Program-made: the position numbers and the translations under genes
Part shown: positions 33,290 to 44,725 of the stretch, one piece after another
Layout: each line of letters begins with the position of its first letter
How positions within the stretch are numbered: the stretch's first letter is position 1
Notes under the pieces: model-generated
What the model saw: only the letters and a program-made list of their open reading frames with translations
Databases searched by the model: none
Told to the model about the DNA's origin: nothing
Assembly: GCA_023014485.1 (NCBI GenBank)
Contig: JAJOZX010008836.1
Coordinates: forward strand, 62,001 to 126,000
DNA: 64,000 nt
Direction of reading: 5' to 3'
Origin: Bathynomus jamesi
Lineage: Eukaryota > Arthropoda > Malacostraca > Isopoda > Cirolanidae

Positions 33290-35438
33290 ATATATATACT
33301 AGGACAAGGGGGCACAAGAGAAGACCAGGAGCAAACAAAAATGTTGATGGCTCTCACAAATAAGTTTATGCTGACACAGGAGATAACAGAAAATACCAGA
33401 AAAAAATAACTGCCTAGCTCTGGTATTCACGAATAACACGAACGTGATTGCTTATATTAAAATAACCCCAACCATTATCTCAGACCACAACTTAATCGAG
33501 ATATCAACATATGACGACAACATTAAAAGACTACACATATTGAGGAAAGAAGCAAATTTGGGGCCTTTAACTTAAACTCCAAGACTATAAATTGGAAAGC
33601 AATCAGATCGCACATGGTCCAAATAGAGTGGAGAACAGTTTTAGAGAATAAAACAACTGAAGAAATGCTAACAACCTTGGAAGAAAAAACGCTGAGAATT
33701 TTAGAAAAATATGCTCCGAAATCACAGCCAAAAGGAAAGAGGAGCTGGCTAGAGAGGCAAAAGAGAAGGATATTCCGCAAAAGAAAGAGAATGGAGGCGA
33801 AGTTAGCCAACTGCGGAGATAATGCCAGGAAAGTAATACAAGAAAAATTGGAGGGTATCGATAGGGAAATAAAAGCCCTGATTAAAGACCATACAGAGAG
33901 GGAAGAGGAAAAGGCGGTAGAAGAAATAAAGGAAAATCCAAAATACTTCTAGAGCTATGCGAAAAGGAAAACAAAAACGTGCGCCGCTATTGGGCCCTCA
34001 AGGAAGAGAAATAATGAACTAACTGACGATCCAAAAGAAATATCTGAAACATTGAGAGTCCAGTATGAATCAGTTTTTAGTACCCCAAAAAGTGACAAAG
34101 CGATACCTGACATAGATGCATTCTTTGAAGAGAAATTGCAAGGACAGTGTATAACAGACTTTTTATTTTACCCCAGAAGATGTAACGAGAGCTATAGGAC
34201 AAATCTGAAACATTCAGCTGCAGGTCAGGACAATTGGAACGCATTATTATTGATTAAAAACTGTAAAAATGAAATTGCTCCACCTTTATACTGGATATGG
34301 AGAAGAGCTCTAGACACTGGGCAAATACTGAACAAACATTGTCCCTATATTATAAAGGAGGGGACAGATCTCAAGCAGAGAACTATAGACCAGTGTAATT
34401 GACGTCCCACCTCACCAAAGTATTTGAAAGAATAGTTAGAGGGAAAATTTATGATTTCTTGCAAACACTGGAAAGATTCAACGAAAATCAGCACGGATTC
34501 CGATCAGGTAGATCATGCCTATCACAACTAATAGAACACTACAACAATATTCTACATGCACTGGAAGGCAATGACAACTACGATGTCATATACACAGATT
34601 TTGCTAAAGCTTTCGAAAAATGTGATCACGGTATAATAGCACATAAAATGAAATATATGGGAATAACAGGCAAAGTGGAGAAAATGGATCTACAACTTCC
34701 TCAGAGAACGTCTACAAGGTCGTCAAAATTTAAGGTATATCATCAGCAGAATCGGAAGTAGGCAGCTCAGTATCACAAGGGACGGTACTGGCCCCACTCC
34801 TGTTCATTATCATGCTAACAGACATAGACAGCAACAGCAACAGTATAGTAACATCCTTTGCAGACGATACAAAGATCAGCAGAAAAACCAGCGATGTAAA
34901 TGAAGTGGAGGCCTTGCAGAGGAACATGAACAAAATATACAAATAGTCAGAAGACAACAACATGACATTTAACACCAAGAAATTTCAGCTCCTGAGATAT
35001 GGTAGAAAAGAGGAACTTAAACAGACTGCACATTATGCTCCAGATGGACAGGAAATTCAGAGAAGCACGAAAGCGATCGATCTGGGGGTAATAGTGGCCG
35101 ATGATGCGAAATTCGAAACACAAAATCAGATAGTGATAAATAAAGCAAAAAGAGTCGTGGGACAGGTACTAAGAACGTTCAAAAGAAGGGACAGGACAGT
35201 AATGATTCCCCTGCTAAAAACACTGATTATACCAAAACTTGAACACTGCTCAGTTTTGACGTCCCCATATAAACAGGAAGAAACTAATAAACTAGAAGAA
35301 ACGCAGAGACATTTCACAACCAAGAATGATGGCTGCAAAGAACTCAACTACTGGGAAAGACTACGTAAACTGAATCTGTACTCCCTGGAAAGAAGAAGAG
35401 AGAGGTACACCATAATCTACAGTACATGTGGAAAATGA
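33290..35438 (+). pseudogene. LINE endonuclease second half and reverse transcriptase
   Basis: 33290-33560 completes the endonuclease (TREDQEQTKM, VFTNN, SDHNLIEIST). A basic linker follows at 33614-33952 (KRRIFRKRKRMEAKL). The RT has GGDRSQ-like residues at about 34360, SHLTKVFERIV, NQHGFRSGRSCLSQL (34480-34540), YTDFAKAFEKCDH (34590-34630) and FADDTKIS (about 34858-34880). The C-terminal domain at 34962-35438 reads FNTKKFQLLRYGRK, IDLGVIVADDAKFE and CKELNYWERLRKLN. Stops or frame changes near 33400, 34375, 34735 and 34945 inactivate it. Confidence 0.85.
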
Positions 35439-35858
35439 TCGAAAAACTGGTACCAAACCTAAAACTAAACCCAATTATCATTCAAACAGCAATGGAAAAT
35501 AGGAAAGGCAGAATGTGTAGTGTTCCCAAATTAATTAAAAGCCCGGCAATGGACCTCTTCAACACTGAAGGAAAATAGCTTGGTTGTCAGGGGGCCAATA
35601 CTTTTTAACCAGCTTCCAAAGAACCTCAGAAACGTTACAGGGGTCAAAGTTGAAGTCTTCAAGAGAAAACTAGATGCCTGCCTCAGGACGGTACCAGATG
35701 AGCCGGGTGTACCTGGCTATGTACGGTGGAAAGGGCAAGAAAGCAACTCGCTCCTCCACTAAGCCAGACCTAGAGGCGGGGCCACCAGATTGACCTTCGT
35801 GTGAAGAGAGACGAACGCACAGAACAGCAACAAGGTGTGTATATATATATATATATAT

Positions 35859-35992
35859 GATGAATAAAACCACGAAGGAAACACAGAATGGTGCTCAAGC
35901 GCTTTCGTTTAATGATATCCTCAGGATGTCATTAGACGAAAGCGCTTGAGCACCATTCTGTGTTTCTTTTCCTTCGTGGTTTCATTCATCAT
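35859..35992. repeat. Penelope-derived palindrome with hammerhead-like core
   Basis: GATGAATAAAACCACGAAGG opens an inverted repeat closed by CCTTCGTGGTTTCATTCATC, with GTGCTCAAGCGCTTTCG and CGAAAGCGCTTGAGCAC inside. On the minus strand CTGAGGA (about 35924-35918) then a stem-loop and CGAAAGC resemble the CUGANGA...GAAA core found in Penelope-like termini. No ORF remains. (TA)n tracts flank both sides. Confidence 0.6.
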
Positions 35993-36026
35993 AAATATTT
36001 TTCACGTGTTACTTTCGTGAAATAAT

Positions 36027-36070
<44 letters not shown>

Positions 36071-36074
<4 letters not shown>

Positions 36075-37789
36075 GGCCTAGTTATTAGCCGATTGGGGTG
36101 ATAATGATTATGATTGATAATGATTTGATTGTTAATGACAAGGCTGGGGTCAACAATTTACAATGTCCTACGGTATCACCGGTTTGAGGTGACTAATGGA
36201 GTAGGCTTACTATAATTACTTTCTAGAATGATACGAATGATTCGAGGTCACCAGCTTAGATTACATCCAAGCAATATTAATAAGGTTAGAAAAATCACCT
36301 TGTTGTTTTGTGTTTAATTAAGAAAATAAATCAGTTATTTGTTCACAGTGAATAACAATGCAATGACGGTAGTTATAGTGATTAACAATTATACAGTATA
36401 ACGGCATTTATATTATGCTAAAGATGACTAAGGATTAGCAAATAAGGAAATGTTTATACAGCTTAATTGTTAAGTAATTTTATATAGGCTAATGAGTTAT
36501 GCAGAAATGGAACGCAGAATGAAATATGAAGCCTATTGATAATAGAAATAATGTACGTACGTTTGGTACACAGAATGGATTAGGCCGTCAAGAATGAAAT
36601 GCCTAAAAGATCACATACAGTAGGATGCTCGATAAGTAAATTGCACAATGATCACAATAACAGAGTGATACAAAATTACGGTATTTGATACAACACTAGA
36701 AATAGGCCTACTGCAATTTTAAAGAGAAAGTTAGTTTGAACGGTATTGAAAACACTTTTGGGTATAACCTAAAACGCGGTTCTGCAATTACATTGTGTAG
36801 GCTTCACAAGAATTGCTTAAGAATGAGGCACAGAGAACTTACCGACAATGTTGAAATACCTCTGGAGATGGAAGAGACACTTGAAGGTTGACCTTGTAGA
36901 CTGTAGGCCCGAAATGTCGAATACCTCTGGAGACAAAGAGATGCTTGAAGGTTGACCTTGTAGACTGGGGGCATAGATGAGGTTGATGTGCTGAAAACCG
37001 GTAGGGGTTGTAGTAAAGAGGCCAACTAGACGCCTACAGCTGTGATTTTCTTTCGTGCAGGAAGGAATTGTAGCGTACTTCAAGTGTTGCTTCGTTCTGG
37101 TATAACGGTTGAAGTGTGACTTGGAATGCAGCCGGCTAAAGTCGGTGATGGCACTACGTAGAGAGTGTAGACGTTCGAGGGGAAGTACGAGCGGAGTGAG
37201 AGTTGGTAGAGAGCCTTACTTGATTATAGACTTCATGTAGGCCCGACCAAAGCCTTGAAGGCGCAGGCCGCTCTCCGGCGAAGGCCGGAGAGCGGGTGGC
37301 TTGACGTGTGGTGCTGCTGACGAAGGATGCTGAGAGTGAGACGTGACGACCAAGACGAGAAAACTGCAAGCGAGAAGTGAGGACTGCGGAGAGAGGAGTG
37401 TTTTTTTTTTTTCTGTTTAAGGTGCTTTCAACCCTGCTGGATTATTGACACCATTTTTTTTTTTTTGTAGAGAAAGGTGGTGAAAGAAGTAGTAGAAGAA
37501 AAGGATGAATATAATTTAAAGGATGTGTTTGTTTTGTTTGTTTTTTTCTGTTTAAGGTGCTTTCAACCCTGCTGGATTATTGACACCATTTTTTTTTTTT
37601 TTTTAGAGAAAGGTGGTGAAAGAAGTTTCGCGGCCTTTTTGAGACGCCTACAAGCGTCTTGTTTTTCTGTCCTTGACAAAACCACGTGTGTTCTTCGATT
37701 CTTGATTATTCCAAGATGTTTGAGAAAGGCGGTGAAAAGAATTCCTTTAGCTGTTCTTTGTCTGTTTCTCTGTCTGTTTCTTTGTCTGT

Positions 37790-37827
<38 letters not shown>
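36071..37827. other. No gene recognised; local tandem duplications
   Basis: AT-rich up to about 36800, then more balanced. About 50 bp are duplicated near 36853 and 36916 (AATACCTCTGGAGA...TTGAAGGTTGACCTTGTAGACTG). A unit of about 80 bp (CTGTTTAAGGTGCTTTCAAC through AGAGAAAGGTGGTGAAAG) occurs at about 37410 and again at about 37546. A hairpin CGCTCTCCGGCGAAGGCCGGAGAGCG lies at about 37270. Short open frames here look random. (TA)n fills 37795-37827. Confidence 0.55.
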
Positions 37828-37830
<3 letters not shown>

Positions 37831-39180
37831 TGATGGACATCGATACATGAAAATCGCTAAAGCGATACCGATACATCGATTCATGAAGAACGTCTTAGGC
37901 GATACCGATACGCCGATACTTTCTAGATGTCTTAAGCGATACCGATACCGATACATGTATCGCCGGTACATTTTTATGATTATTCATTTAATATGTAGGT
38001 ATTAGATATTATTGTTTATACTAGTAATTTGTACGCACTGTAAGTAAAATCAACGACATTTTAATGGGTTTTATAGATGTAAATAAAAACAATTGCTTTA
38101 TTTAATGAAAGTATGTTTTAATTTTGTAGGATACATGAATGACTGAAAATATTACACTAACAATATTACACTAACAATTAAAAGTAATTACTATTACCCT
38201 TCAAAAATACCAGCTGGCTAAACATCTGGTCAGACAGTCTATTCCTTTTTGGAGCGTGAATGTGACCAGCCAAACTAAACAACCGTTCTACAGGAGCAGA
38301 GGATGGTAGTGGTGTGTTATACTTCAGGAAGACCCGTAGAATTCCTGGGTACTGCCTCAGAGATTGGAGAGAATGACTTCCGTCACCCAGATACTGTAAA
38401 ACTTCCATCTCAGTGGAATCTTGGGTTGCAGAGACATTAGTGGAAGCAGACTCATAACAGAAGAAATCATCTGCACTTCCGTCAGATGCAGCATCACTTA
38501 GTTGTTGCTGGGGGTTCTGCTCGCTGAGGCTCTTAACAGCATTAACCAACATTTCTTGAACCCTCTTTTTGACAATGTTAGTATTAAATTTGTCTTTTAT
38601 TGTCATCCACTTTAACTTGAACAGAGGATTTGAAGACGATGCCAGTATTGCTGCTTTACACTCATGCGACACATCAAGGCACAGAAACTTTTCAAACCGC
38701 TTAGTGAACCCTACTGTGACTGCATTGAGAAGTGGCTGACAATGACGCAATGCCTCCGAATTCAAACGCTCTAGCTTCTTCTCTACAGCTAACAATGTTT
38801 CTATATTATGGTTAATTAATCTCAATAACACAAGTACAAACGTGTTTAAACGTTGCGCCGTACTGTGTGACGTGACCAGTAGAGTAGTAGTACTGTCATT
38901 AAATAAATATTTAATAATATTATTATTTATGTATATTCATAAATATAACTCAGTAGTGTCATATTATAACATCTATTTAAATATTTAAAAATTCTTATTA
39001 ATGTATCGATGTATCGAAGTATCGATTTTTTTTTATACATTTAAGAAAATTGACCTTAGCGATACCGATAAATCGATACTTTTGTCAAGTAGCTAAAGCG
39101 ATACCGATACCGATACAAAAGTATCGATCGATACGTATCGGCGATACATGTATCTAGAATCTAGATACTGCCCATCACTG
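37828..39180 (-). mobile_element. hAT transposon, internally deleted
   Basis: The ends CAGTGATGGACATCGATACA and, on the complement, CAGTGATGGGCAGTATCTAG lie between TATATATA on each side, which could be the 8-bp duplication. Subterminal regions are arrays of CGATACCGATAC/TATCGGTATCG units. It carries a partial transposase gene on the minus strand. Confidence 0.85.
38178..38831 (-). pseudogene. hAT transposase, C-terminal part
   Basis: The frame starts within the catalytic-to-dimerisation linker (LRHCQPLLNAVTVGFTKRF), then reads HECKAAILASSSNPLFKLKW and ends with YNTPLPSSAPVERLFSLAGH and PKRNRLSDQMFSQLVFLKG, the full hAT dimerisation block. It is related to but distinct from the younger hAT at 27978 (LPSSAPVKRLFSFAGMVHSP). 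The N-terminal two thirds are deleted. Confidence 0.87.
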
Positions 39181-39444
39181 TATATATATATGTGTGTGTG
39201 CGAGTGTATATACAGTACATGCAATAAATAATAATAAACAAAATAAGCATAAATGGCAAGAAATCTAATCGCTACATCACCATCTCCCTGCGTAGCAGTA
39301 GATAAAGACGTGCTTCATTGACTGACAAATGGTTTGAATCCTCTACGTGCCAGAATACCTCATCAGAGCTAAATCATAATATTATCAACAGGTGGCGCGA
39401 TAAGCCTTTTTATCTGGCTCGATGTGGTCAATTTAAAAGAAACG

Positions 39445-40065
39445 GGATCTTTTTCGTTTGGGGGCTAGCAGCGAATTTTAATGAAAATCGGTATACTAAT
39501 GCAGTTTTGGTCACTGGTTTCAAAAATAACTTTCTTTTTTTGGAGAAATGAAAAACAAACATGTTAGAGCACTTTAAATAATTAATGTGTTTTTAACGAA
39601 AATATCATGACTTAACCTAACCAATCGTCAAAGGCGTACAGTTGACCTAACCGGGCATTCAATTGACCTAACTGGGCATTAATTCTTGATTTTTTTCTGC
39701 TACTTTTACAGATCTGCCGGGATCCTTCAAAAAACGTATTCTTCGTAAAGTTGCACTTTTTACCGTTTGACCGACGCTTTTGGCAACGAAAGAACTGGGT
39801 ATTTTTATCAAAGGAACCCACTTTCCCACACTTAGAGCACTTTTTCATAAACAGTAGCAGTTTGTGACTATGGCTAAATTTAACACAATCCTCTGTAACT
39901 AGTTTAAGCTAGTTAAAATACATATTAATTATTTAAAGTGCTCTAACATGTTTGTTTTTCAGTTCTCCATAAAAAGAAAGTTATTTTTGAAATCAGTGAC
40001 CAAAACTACATTAGTATACCGATTTTCATTAAAATTCGCTGCAAGTCCCCAAACGGAAAAGACCC
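39445..40065 (-). mobile_element. Merlin-type element, deletion derivative
   Basis: Bounded by exact AAGAAACG duplications (39437-39444 and 40066-40073). The ends are GGATCTTTTTCGTTTGGGGG and, on the complement, GGGTCTTTTCCGTTTGGGGAC, with inverted similarity reaching inward about 150 bp (to CACTTTAAATAATTAAT). An 8-bp duplication and GG-starting ends fit Merlin, and the encoded zinc ribbon supports it. Confidence 0.82.
39612..39848 (-). pseudogene. Merlin/ISXO2-like transposase N-terminal zinc ribbon
   Basis: The short frame begins MKKCSKCGKVGSFDKNTQFF and continues RCQKRRSNGKKCNFTKNTFF then EGSR. The CxxC...RCxxxxxxxxxC...TFFEGS arrangement is the N-terminal zinc ribbon of Merlin/ISXO2-type transposases. 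The DDE domain is missing. A following tandem GQLNARLGQLY stretch comes from short repeats in the DNA. Confidence 0.75.
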
Positions 40066-40606
40066 AAGAAACGTACAGTATTCTTTAACACTTTTTCCGT
40101 TCCTGTAAACTTCAACAGCAACAGTGCTGAAGTATATTATTAAATGTACGAAGTTATCTCAAAAACATTACTGTCGTAATTGGTTATCTTCGATTTACAA
40201 TCTTATTTAATACATTTATCTTTCACTAAAGCTTTTTTAGTCCTATTTTTCAGCCCAAAGATTCGTAAAAGTGGTTGAAAGTAAACTTTTAATTAACTAT
40301 TTTTAGGGGTTGTCGCAACATATATTAATTATTTATTAAAAAATACTGTATTAATTTTCGAAAACTTTCCGATACATAATTCTTCAGTGACCGTTTTTGC
40401 TTTATGAATAAACTCATAAACGCAAAGATTTCAATGTTTCACAAAAGCACCACTCCGTCCACACATTTCATGCATAGTATGAGCAGCTCGTGGTATCATT
40501 TCAAACTACAAACTACGTACTAACGATGTTTCCGTACGTGGCTCATTACTAGTATAAGCAACAATGCCTTGAGTTATCATAATCCCTGAAGTAGTTCAAT
40601 CTAGTA

Positions 40607-41367
40607 CAGGGTGGGCCGTAAGTTTCCATACATAGGAAAAATTAAACGTTTGTTTTTATGTTTCAGATACCCTAAGAATATGCGTTTGACGTAAGATCTT
40701 GTTTACTGATGAAGCAAATTTTTACGTCAATGGAGAGGTTAATCGGCAAAACATACGTTATTGGAGTAATGCTAACCCTAACTGGCTGAGTCCGACGAAG
40801 ATGCAAGGTGCCGGTAAAGTGATGGTGTGGGCCGGGATATGGGGTGACAGAATTATTGGACCAATTTTTGTCAGTGGAAATCTTAATGCCGAAAGGTATC
40901 TTAACATGTTGCAAGAAGAGATTTTCCCATCCCTGCTAAACGAGGAAGGTAACTTCCCAGTTTACTTCCAGCAAGATGGAGCTCCACCTCATTATGGTCT
41001 TCACGTGCGTCGGTATTTGGATCAGCAGCAGTTTCCGGATGCTTGGATTGGTCGGCGTGGTCCTGTGGAGTGGCCTCCCAGATCCCCAGATCTCACCCCC
41101 CTTGATTTCTATCTTTGGGGGCACTTGAAGGCCATGGTGTATCAGGAAAAGATACGAGACATAAATCATCTAAAGGAACGTATCACCAACGTCATTACAA
41201 GCATAACGTCAACTGTGCTAATGCGTGTTCATCAACAGTGGGGAACACGTATTGAAATGTGTTTTCAAAACAATGGCAACCATGTAGAGCATATTATATA
41301 AATAAAAATGGTTGTCCATAACAAAATGTTTATTTTTCCTATGTATCGAAACTTACGGCCCACCCTG
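40607..41367 (+). mobile_element. Mariner element lacking the DNA-binding half
   Basis: The termini CAGGGTGGGCCGTAAGTTTC and its near complement ending GGCCCACCCTG are flanked by TA. At 761 bp it is a deletion derivative that keeps the catalytic half. Confidence 0.9.
40699..41301 (+). pseudogene. Mariner transposase catalytic half
   Basis: The open frame begins in [18 protein letters not shown] (first Asp). It then has [26 protein letters not shown] (second Asp) and [20 protein letters not shown] (third Asp; I count 37 residues between the last two), ending [15 protein letters not shown]. It is a close relative of the transposase at 18342-19390. No stop occurs within it, but the helix-turn-helix region is gone. 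Its pairing with the N-terminal-only mariner at 25991 shows opposite deletions in two relatives. Confidence 0.87.
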
Positions 41368-41684
41368 TATAATCCTTTCACGCTTATTGGAGGCAATACA
41401 AATGCATTCATTCTTTCCGTGCGAAATCTTTGTAATTTCTGGTCACTCACCTATACATTTTTCAAGAATCATTATAACCTCTACTTTAAGTAGGACTGAT
41501 GTTAAAATGTAGTCCTTATTGTTCTGTGGATTAAGGTCTAAAACATCTCTAAATGCATTATAAATCGCATTCTCCTTTTATGACTTAGATAATAAAATCT
41601 GCGGACAGTAACCTTCGAAGTACGGGTGTAAGTTTTTTAATTTTTTACTTCAAAAGTTTGCAGGTTGGTTTCTTTAATAAATTA
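41368..41684. other. No gene recognised
   Basis: About 300 bp of unremarkable AT-rich sequence between the mariner and the family-1 element. It ends in TTA, the family-1 target duplication. Confidence 0.5.
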
Positions 41685-44681
41685 CACTGGGGAACAAATT
41701 TCAACTTTTTGTCTATTGAATTAGATTTGACAGTTAGTTCTAGGTAATTTGGGTGCGCTGAGCACGAATTTTTACTCGGGTTTGCTCTATCAGGTCCTGA
41801 TTTTGCTCAACACCCCTCCTCTTTCGTCGTATTCATAAAGGTTTTTTTCTCAATACTCGCTGTCTTTTTGCAGTTACACATTATGCAACTAGGTTTTTAT
41901 CTAGGTATTTGTACCTATTGTTATGGTATTGTTGTATTATGTATATTTTTATATGTAACACCCTAAAAATATTTTTAATTTTGTCATTTTTAACCCATTT
42001 TAATATTAGTAAATTAAGCTAAAAATATCATAGAATTCTAAAATTTTCTCGAGCGTTCCTGTTCTCTGTAGAGTATTCTAGAGGGACAACTAAAATATAT
42101 AAAAGCGACTCGTTTCCAGAGTTAATCAGTCAATTCAATCAGTCAGTCAGTCAGTCAGTCAGTTGAGTTAGTTAATTAAGTTTGGGCATTAACATAATTT
42201 TGAATTGGCATATGATTTAGTGAGTAATTTTGTCATCGTGATTTAATATAGTTGATTTAATTAGACGTAATTTATATTGTACCTACTCATCCGTGTTTCT
42301 AGTTTAATTTCATAGATTGTAAGTACCTATTTCATAATAAGTACCTATTTAAACTAATTTTTGTTTATATTTCAGATTTTCTTAAATTTATATGAATTAA
42401 GGGCTTTAAATATCTTTACAAATTGGCAGAACAATCAAGCAATATGTCATCAAGCACTAGAAAGTTCAAATGCAAAAACAACCCTGATTCCTTCTGTTAT
42501 ATATGTGGAAATTTTACACTTCCACTTCAACGAGCAAATATAACTGACTTCGTAAAAAGAGCTTACTTAGCTTATTTTGGCATAAAACTGGGGGACCAAG
42601 ATAAATCGTGGGCTCCACATAAAGCCTGCACTATATGCATTGAAAGACTGCGACATTGGACGAAGGGTTCGGATTCAAAAATACCTTTTGGAGTTCCGAT
42701 GGTAAGTTTATGATTTCATAAAACTACGTAATTTAATCACTAGTATACTGTAACTTACCTAAATGTAATTGTAACTTAGGTACATAAACAAAAATTTACA
42801 GAAAATGTTTATAAGAATCTCAAATATTGCATAAGGTTGAAACACATAGAAATGTTAAATGTTTGGGTGATAACTTTTGATAAAATTCATAAAAACAAGT
42901 CTCTCGTCGCTTTTGTTAACGCTTTACAATTTTTTTTCCATATCAGGTGTGGCGAGAGCCTACTAACCACGAGACCGATTGCTACCTTTGCTTTGTCAAG
43001 ACTTCGGGCTTCACTAAGAAAAATAAACATTGTATCGAGTACCCAAATTTCGACACCGCGATACGACCTGTGCTACATTCAAATGAGATCCCCATTCCAA
43101 AATTTAAGGGTCTGCCAACTCAAGAATTAGTTGAAGATGTTCCTGAAAATATTGTTATGCACTTTGAGGAGTCAGACACCGATTTTGACCCCAGCGTATT
43201 TGAAAGTCAAAACGATCCGCAAAAGTTTAACCAGGCCGAGTTGAATGATCTTGTAAGGGATCTAAATTTGCCAAAAAAGGCTGCGGAAATTTTAGCTTCA
43301 AGACTTAAAGAGAAAAACTTGCTTACTTCAAACACATACATTTCATTTTACAGAAAAAGAGAAGAACTTGTTAAATATTTTAGAACAGAGGATAGTTTAG
43401 TATATTGCTGCGACATAGTTGGTTTGTTAAAGAAGATGGGGGTTGAGTCTTACGATGCAAATGATTGGCGCTTGTTTTTAGACAGTTCGAAAAGAAGTCT
43501 TAAGTGTGTGTTGTTGCATAATGGCAATCTATACGGCTCGATACCGATTGGGCACTCAACAAAATTAAAAGAAAAGTATGAACATATAGAAAAGGTTTTA
43601 AATCTTATCAAATATAGGGAACCAACTATGTGGATCATATGTGTTGACTTAAAAATGGTTAATTTTCTGCTAGGACAACAAGGAGGGTATACTAAATATC
43701 CCTGCTTCCTTTGCTTATGGGACAGCAGAGCCAAGGAAGAACATTATTTCAAACAAATCTGGCCAGCACGAACATCACTTACTGTCGGAGAAAAAAACGT
43801 AATTAATCCACCTTTAGTGAGCAGAGATAAAATCATATTTCTTCCTCTGCATATAAAACTAGGCCTCATTAAACAATATGTAAAAGCTTTAGATACGAAC
43901 GGCGAGTGTTTCAAATACATAACTTCAAAATTTCCAAGTTTAAGTTATGAAAAAATCAAGGCGGGAATTTTCGACGGTCCACAAATAAGAACAATGATTA
44001 AAGACAGCAATTTTCCTAATGTCATGAATGAACGCGAAAAAAATGGCTGGTTCTCATTCGTGGACTTGATAGAAAACTTTTTAGGCAATTATAGGGCAGA
44101 TAACTACGAAGAAATCGTAAAAAAACTTTTAAGGGACTACAAAGACTTAGGTTGCAATATGAGCATAAAAATGCATTTTTTGAATAGCCATCTTGACCAA
44201 TTTCCAAGTAATTTAGGTGATGTAAGTGACGAACAAGGGGAGAGATTCCACCAAGATATCAAAATTATGGAGGAACGGTACCAAGGCCGCTGGGATTCCC
44301 ACATGATGGCTGATTACTGCTGGTGCTTGAAAAGAGACCTGCCATCAACAAGCAAATACGCTAGAAAGTCTTACAAAAGAAAATTTTTGCCACAGTGAAA
44401 GCTTCATATCTGTTTGTTTTTTTATTTTAAGTCATTTCTATCGTCATAATGTAATTTTACTGTAGTTTGAACTGCTTGTATTCATGAAACTTGAAAAAAA
44501 AATTTAACACATGACTTAATTTTTTAATCCTAATTTGAAAAATCTGGAAAATGGCACATAGGCTGTCGACAAGAATCAGGACCTGATAGAGCCAAACCGA
44601 GTTGAAATTCGTATTCAGCGCACCCAAATTACCTAGAATCAAGTGTCAGATATCATTCAATAAAATACGTGTTGCCCAGTG
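41685..44681 (+). mobile_element. Family-1 DNA transposon, copy B, apparently intact
   Basis: The left end is CACTGGGGAACAAATTTCAAC; the right end on the complement is CACTGGGCAACACGTATTTT. TTA flanks both sides (41682-41684 and 44682-44684). Subterminal blocks are mirrored: GGTAATTTGGGTGCGCTGAG (left) and CAGCGCACCCAAATTACCTA (right), plus GGTTTGCTCTATCAGGTCCTG and CAGGACCTGATAGAGCCAAAC. It is 2997 bp long with a two-exon gene free of stops. This is the best candidate in the window for an autonomous element. Confidence 0.88.
42444..44398 (+). CDS. Family-1 transposase, intact two-exon gene
   Basis: Exon 1 is 42444-42701, starting MSSSTRKFKCKNN; an upstream in-frame ATG at 42423 is possible. 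The intron is 42702-42946 (GTAAGT to CAG). Exon 2 is 42947-44398, for a protein of about 570 residues. Exon 1 holds FCYICGNF and CTICIERL, two Cys pairs resembling a zinc-binding DNA-recognition domain, and GDQDKSWAPHK. Exon 2 starts VWREP, then TDCYLC, a linker, LFLDSSKRSLKCVLLHNGN (candidate first Asp), ICVDLKMVNFLLGQQGGYTK (second Asp), PCFLCLWDSRA (CxxC), IKMHFLNSHLDQFPSNLGDV and EQGERFHQDIKIMEERYQG (candidate Glu). I infer an RNase-H-fold DDE transposase; catalytic residues are my assignment. The family is unnamed to me; termini suggest the CACTA/Mirage/Chapaev group. Confidence 0.85.
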
Positions 44682-44725
44682 TTATCAACACTTAAATACA
44701 TGGATAACACAGGCCTGCGAATGAG

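Larger units (their letters stand above)
21556..35836 (+). mobile_element. Long LINE split by a 10.7-kb nested transposon block
   Basis: The left part (21556-22564) carries an ORF1-like Cys-rich piece and the first half of an endonuclease, ending CGDFNFPFIKYKKVDRNIF. The right part (from about 33290) resumes with TREDQEQTKMLMALTNKF, then VFTNN and SDHNLIEIST, the second half of the same endonuclease domain. RT and C terminus follow to the 3' UTR at about 35836, which equals the 3' end of the copy at 21552. The whole interval between is a nest of younger transposons (22565-33271). Without the nest the LINE would be about 3.6 kb. Confidence 0.85.

Noticed and set aside
37470..37833. 118-codon plus-strand frame with hydrophobic stretches
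   Set aside because: It spans tandem duplicates and a (TA)n tail; the hydrophobic residues come from poly(T) runs.
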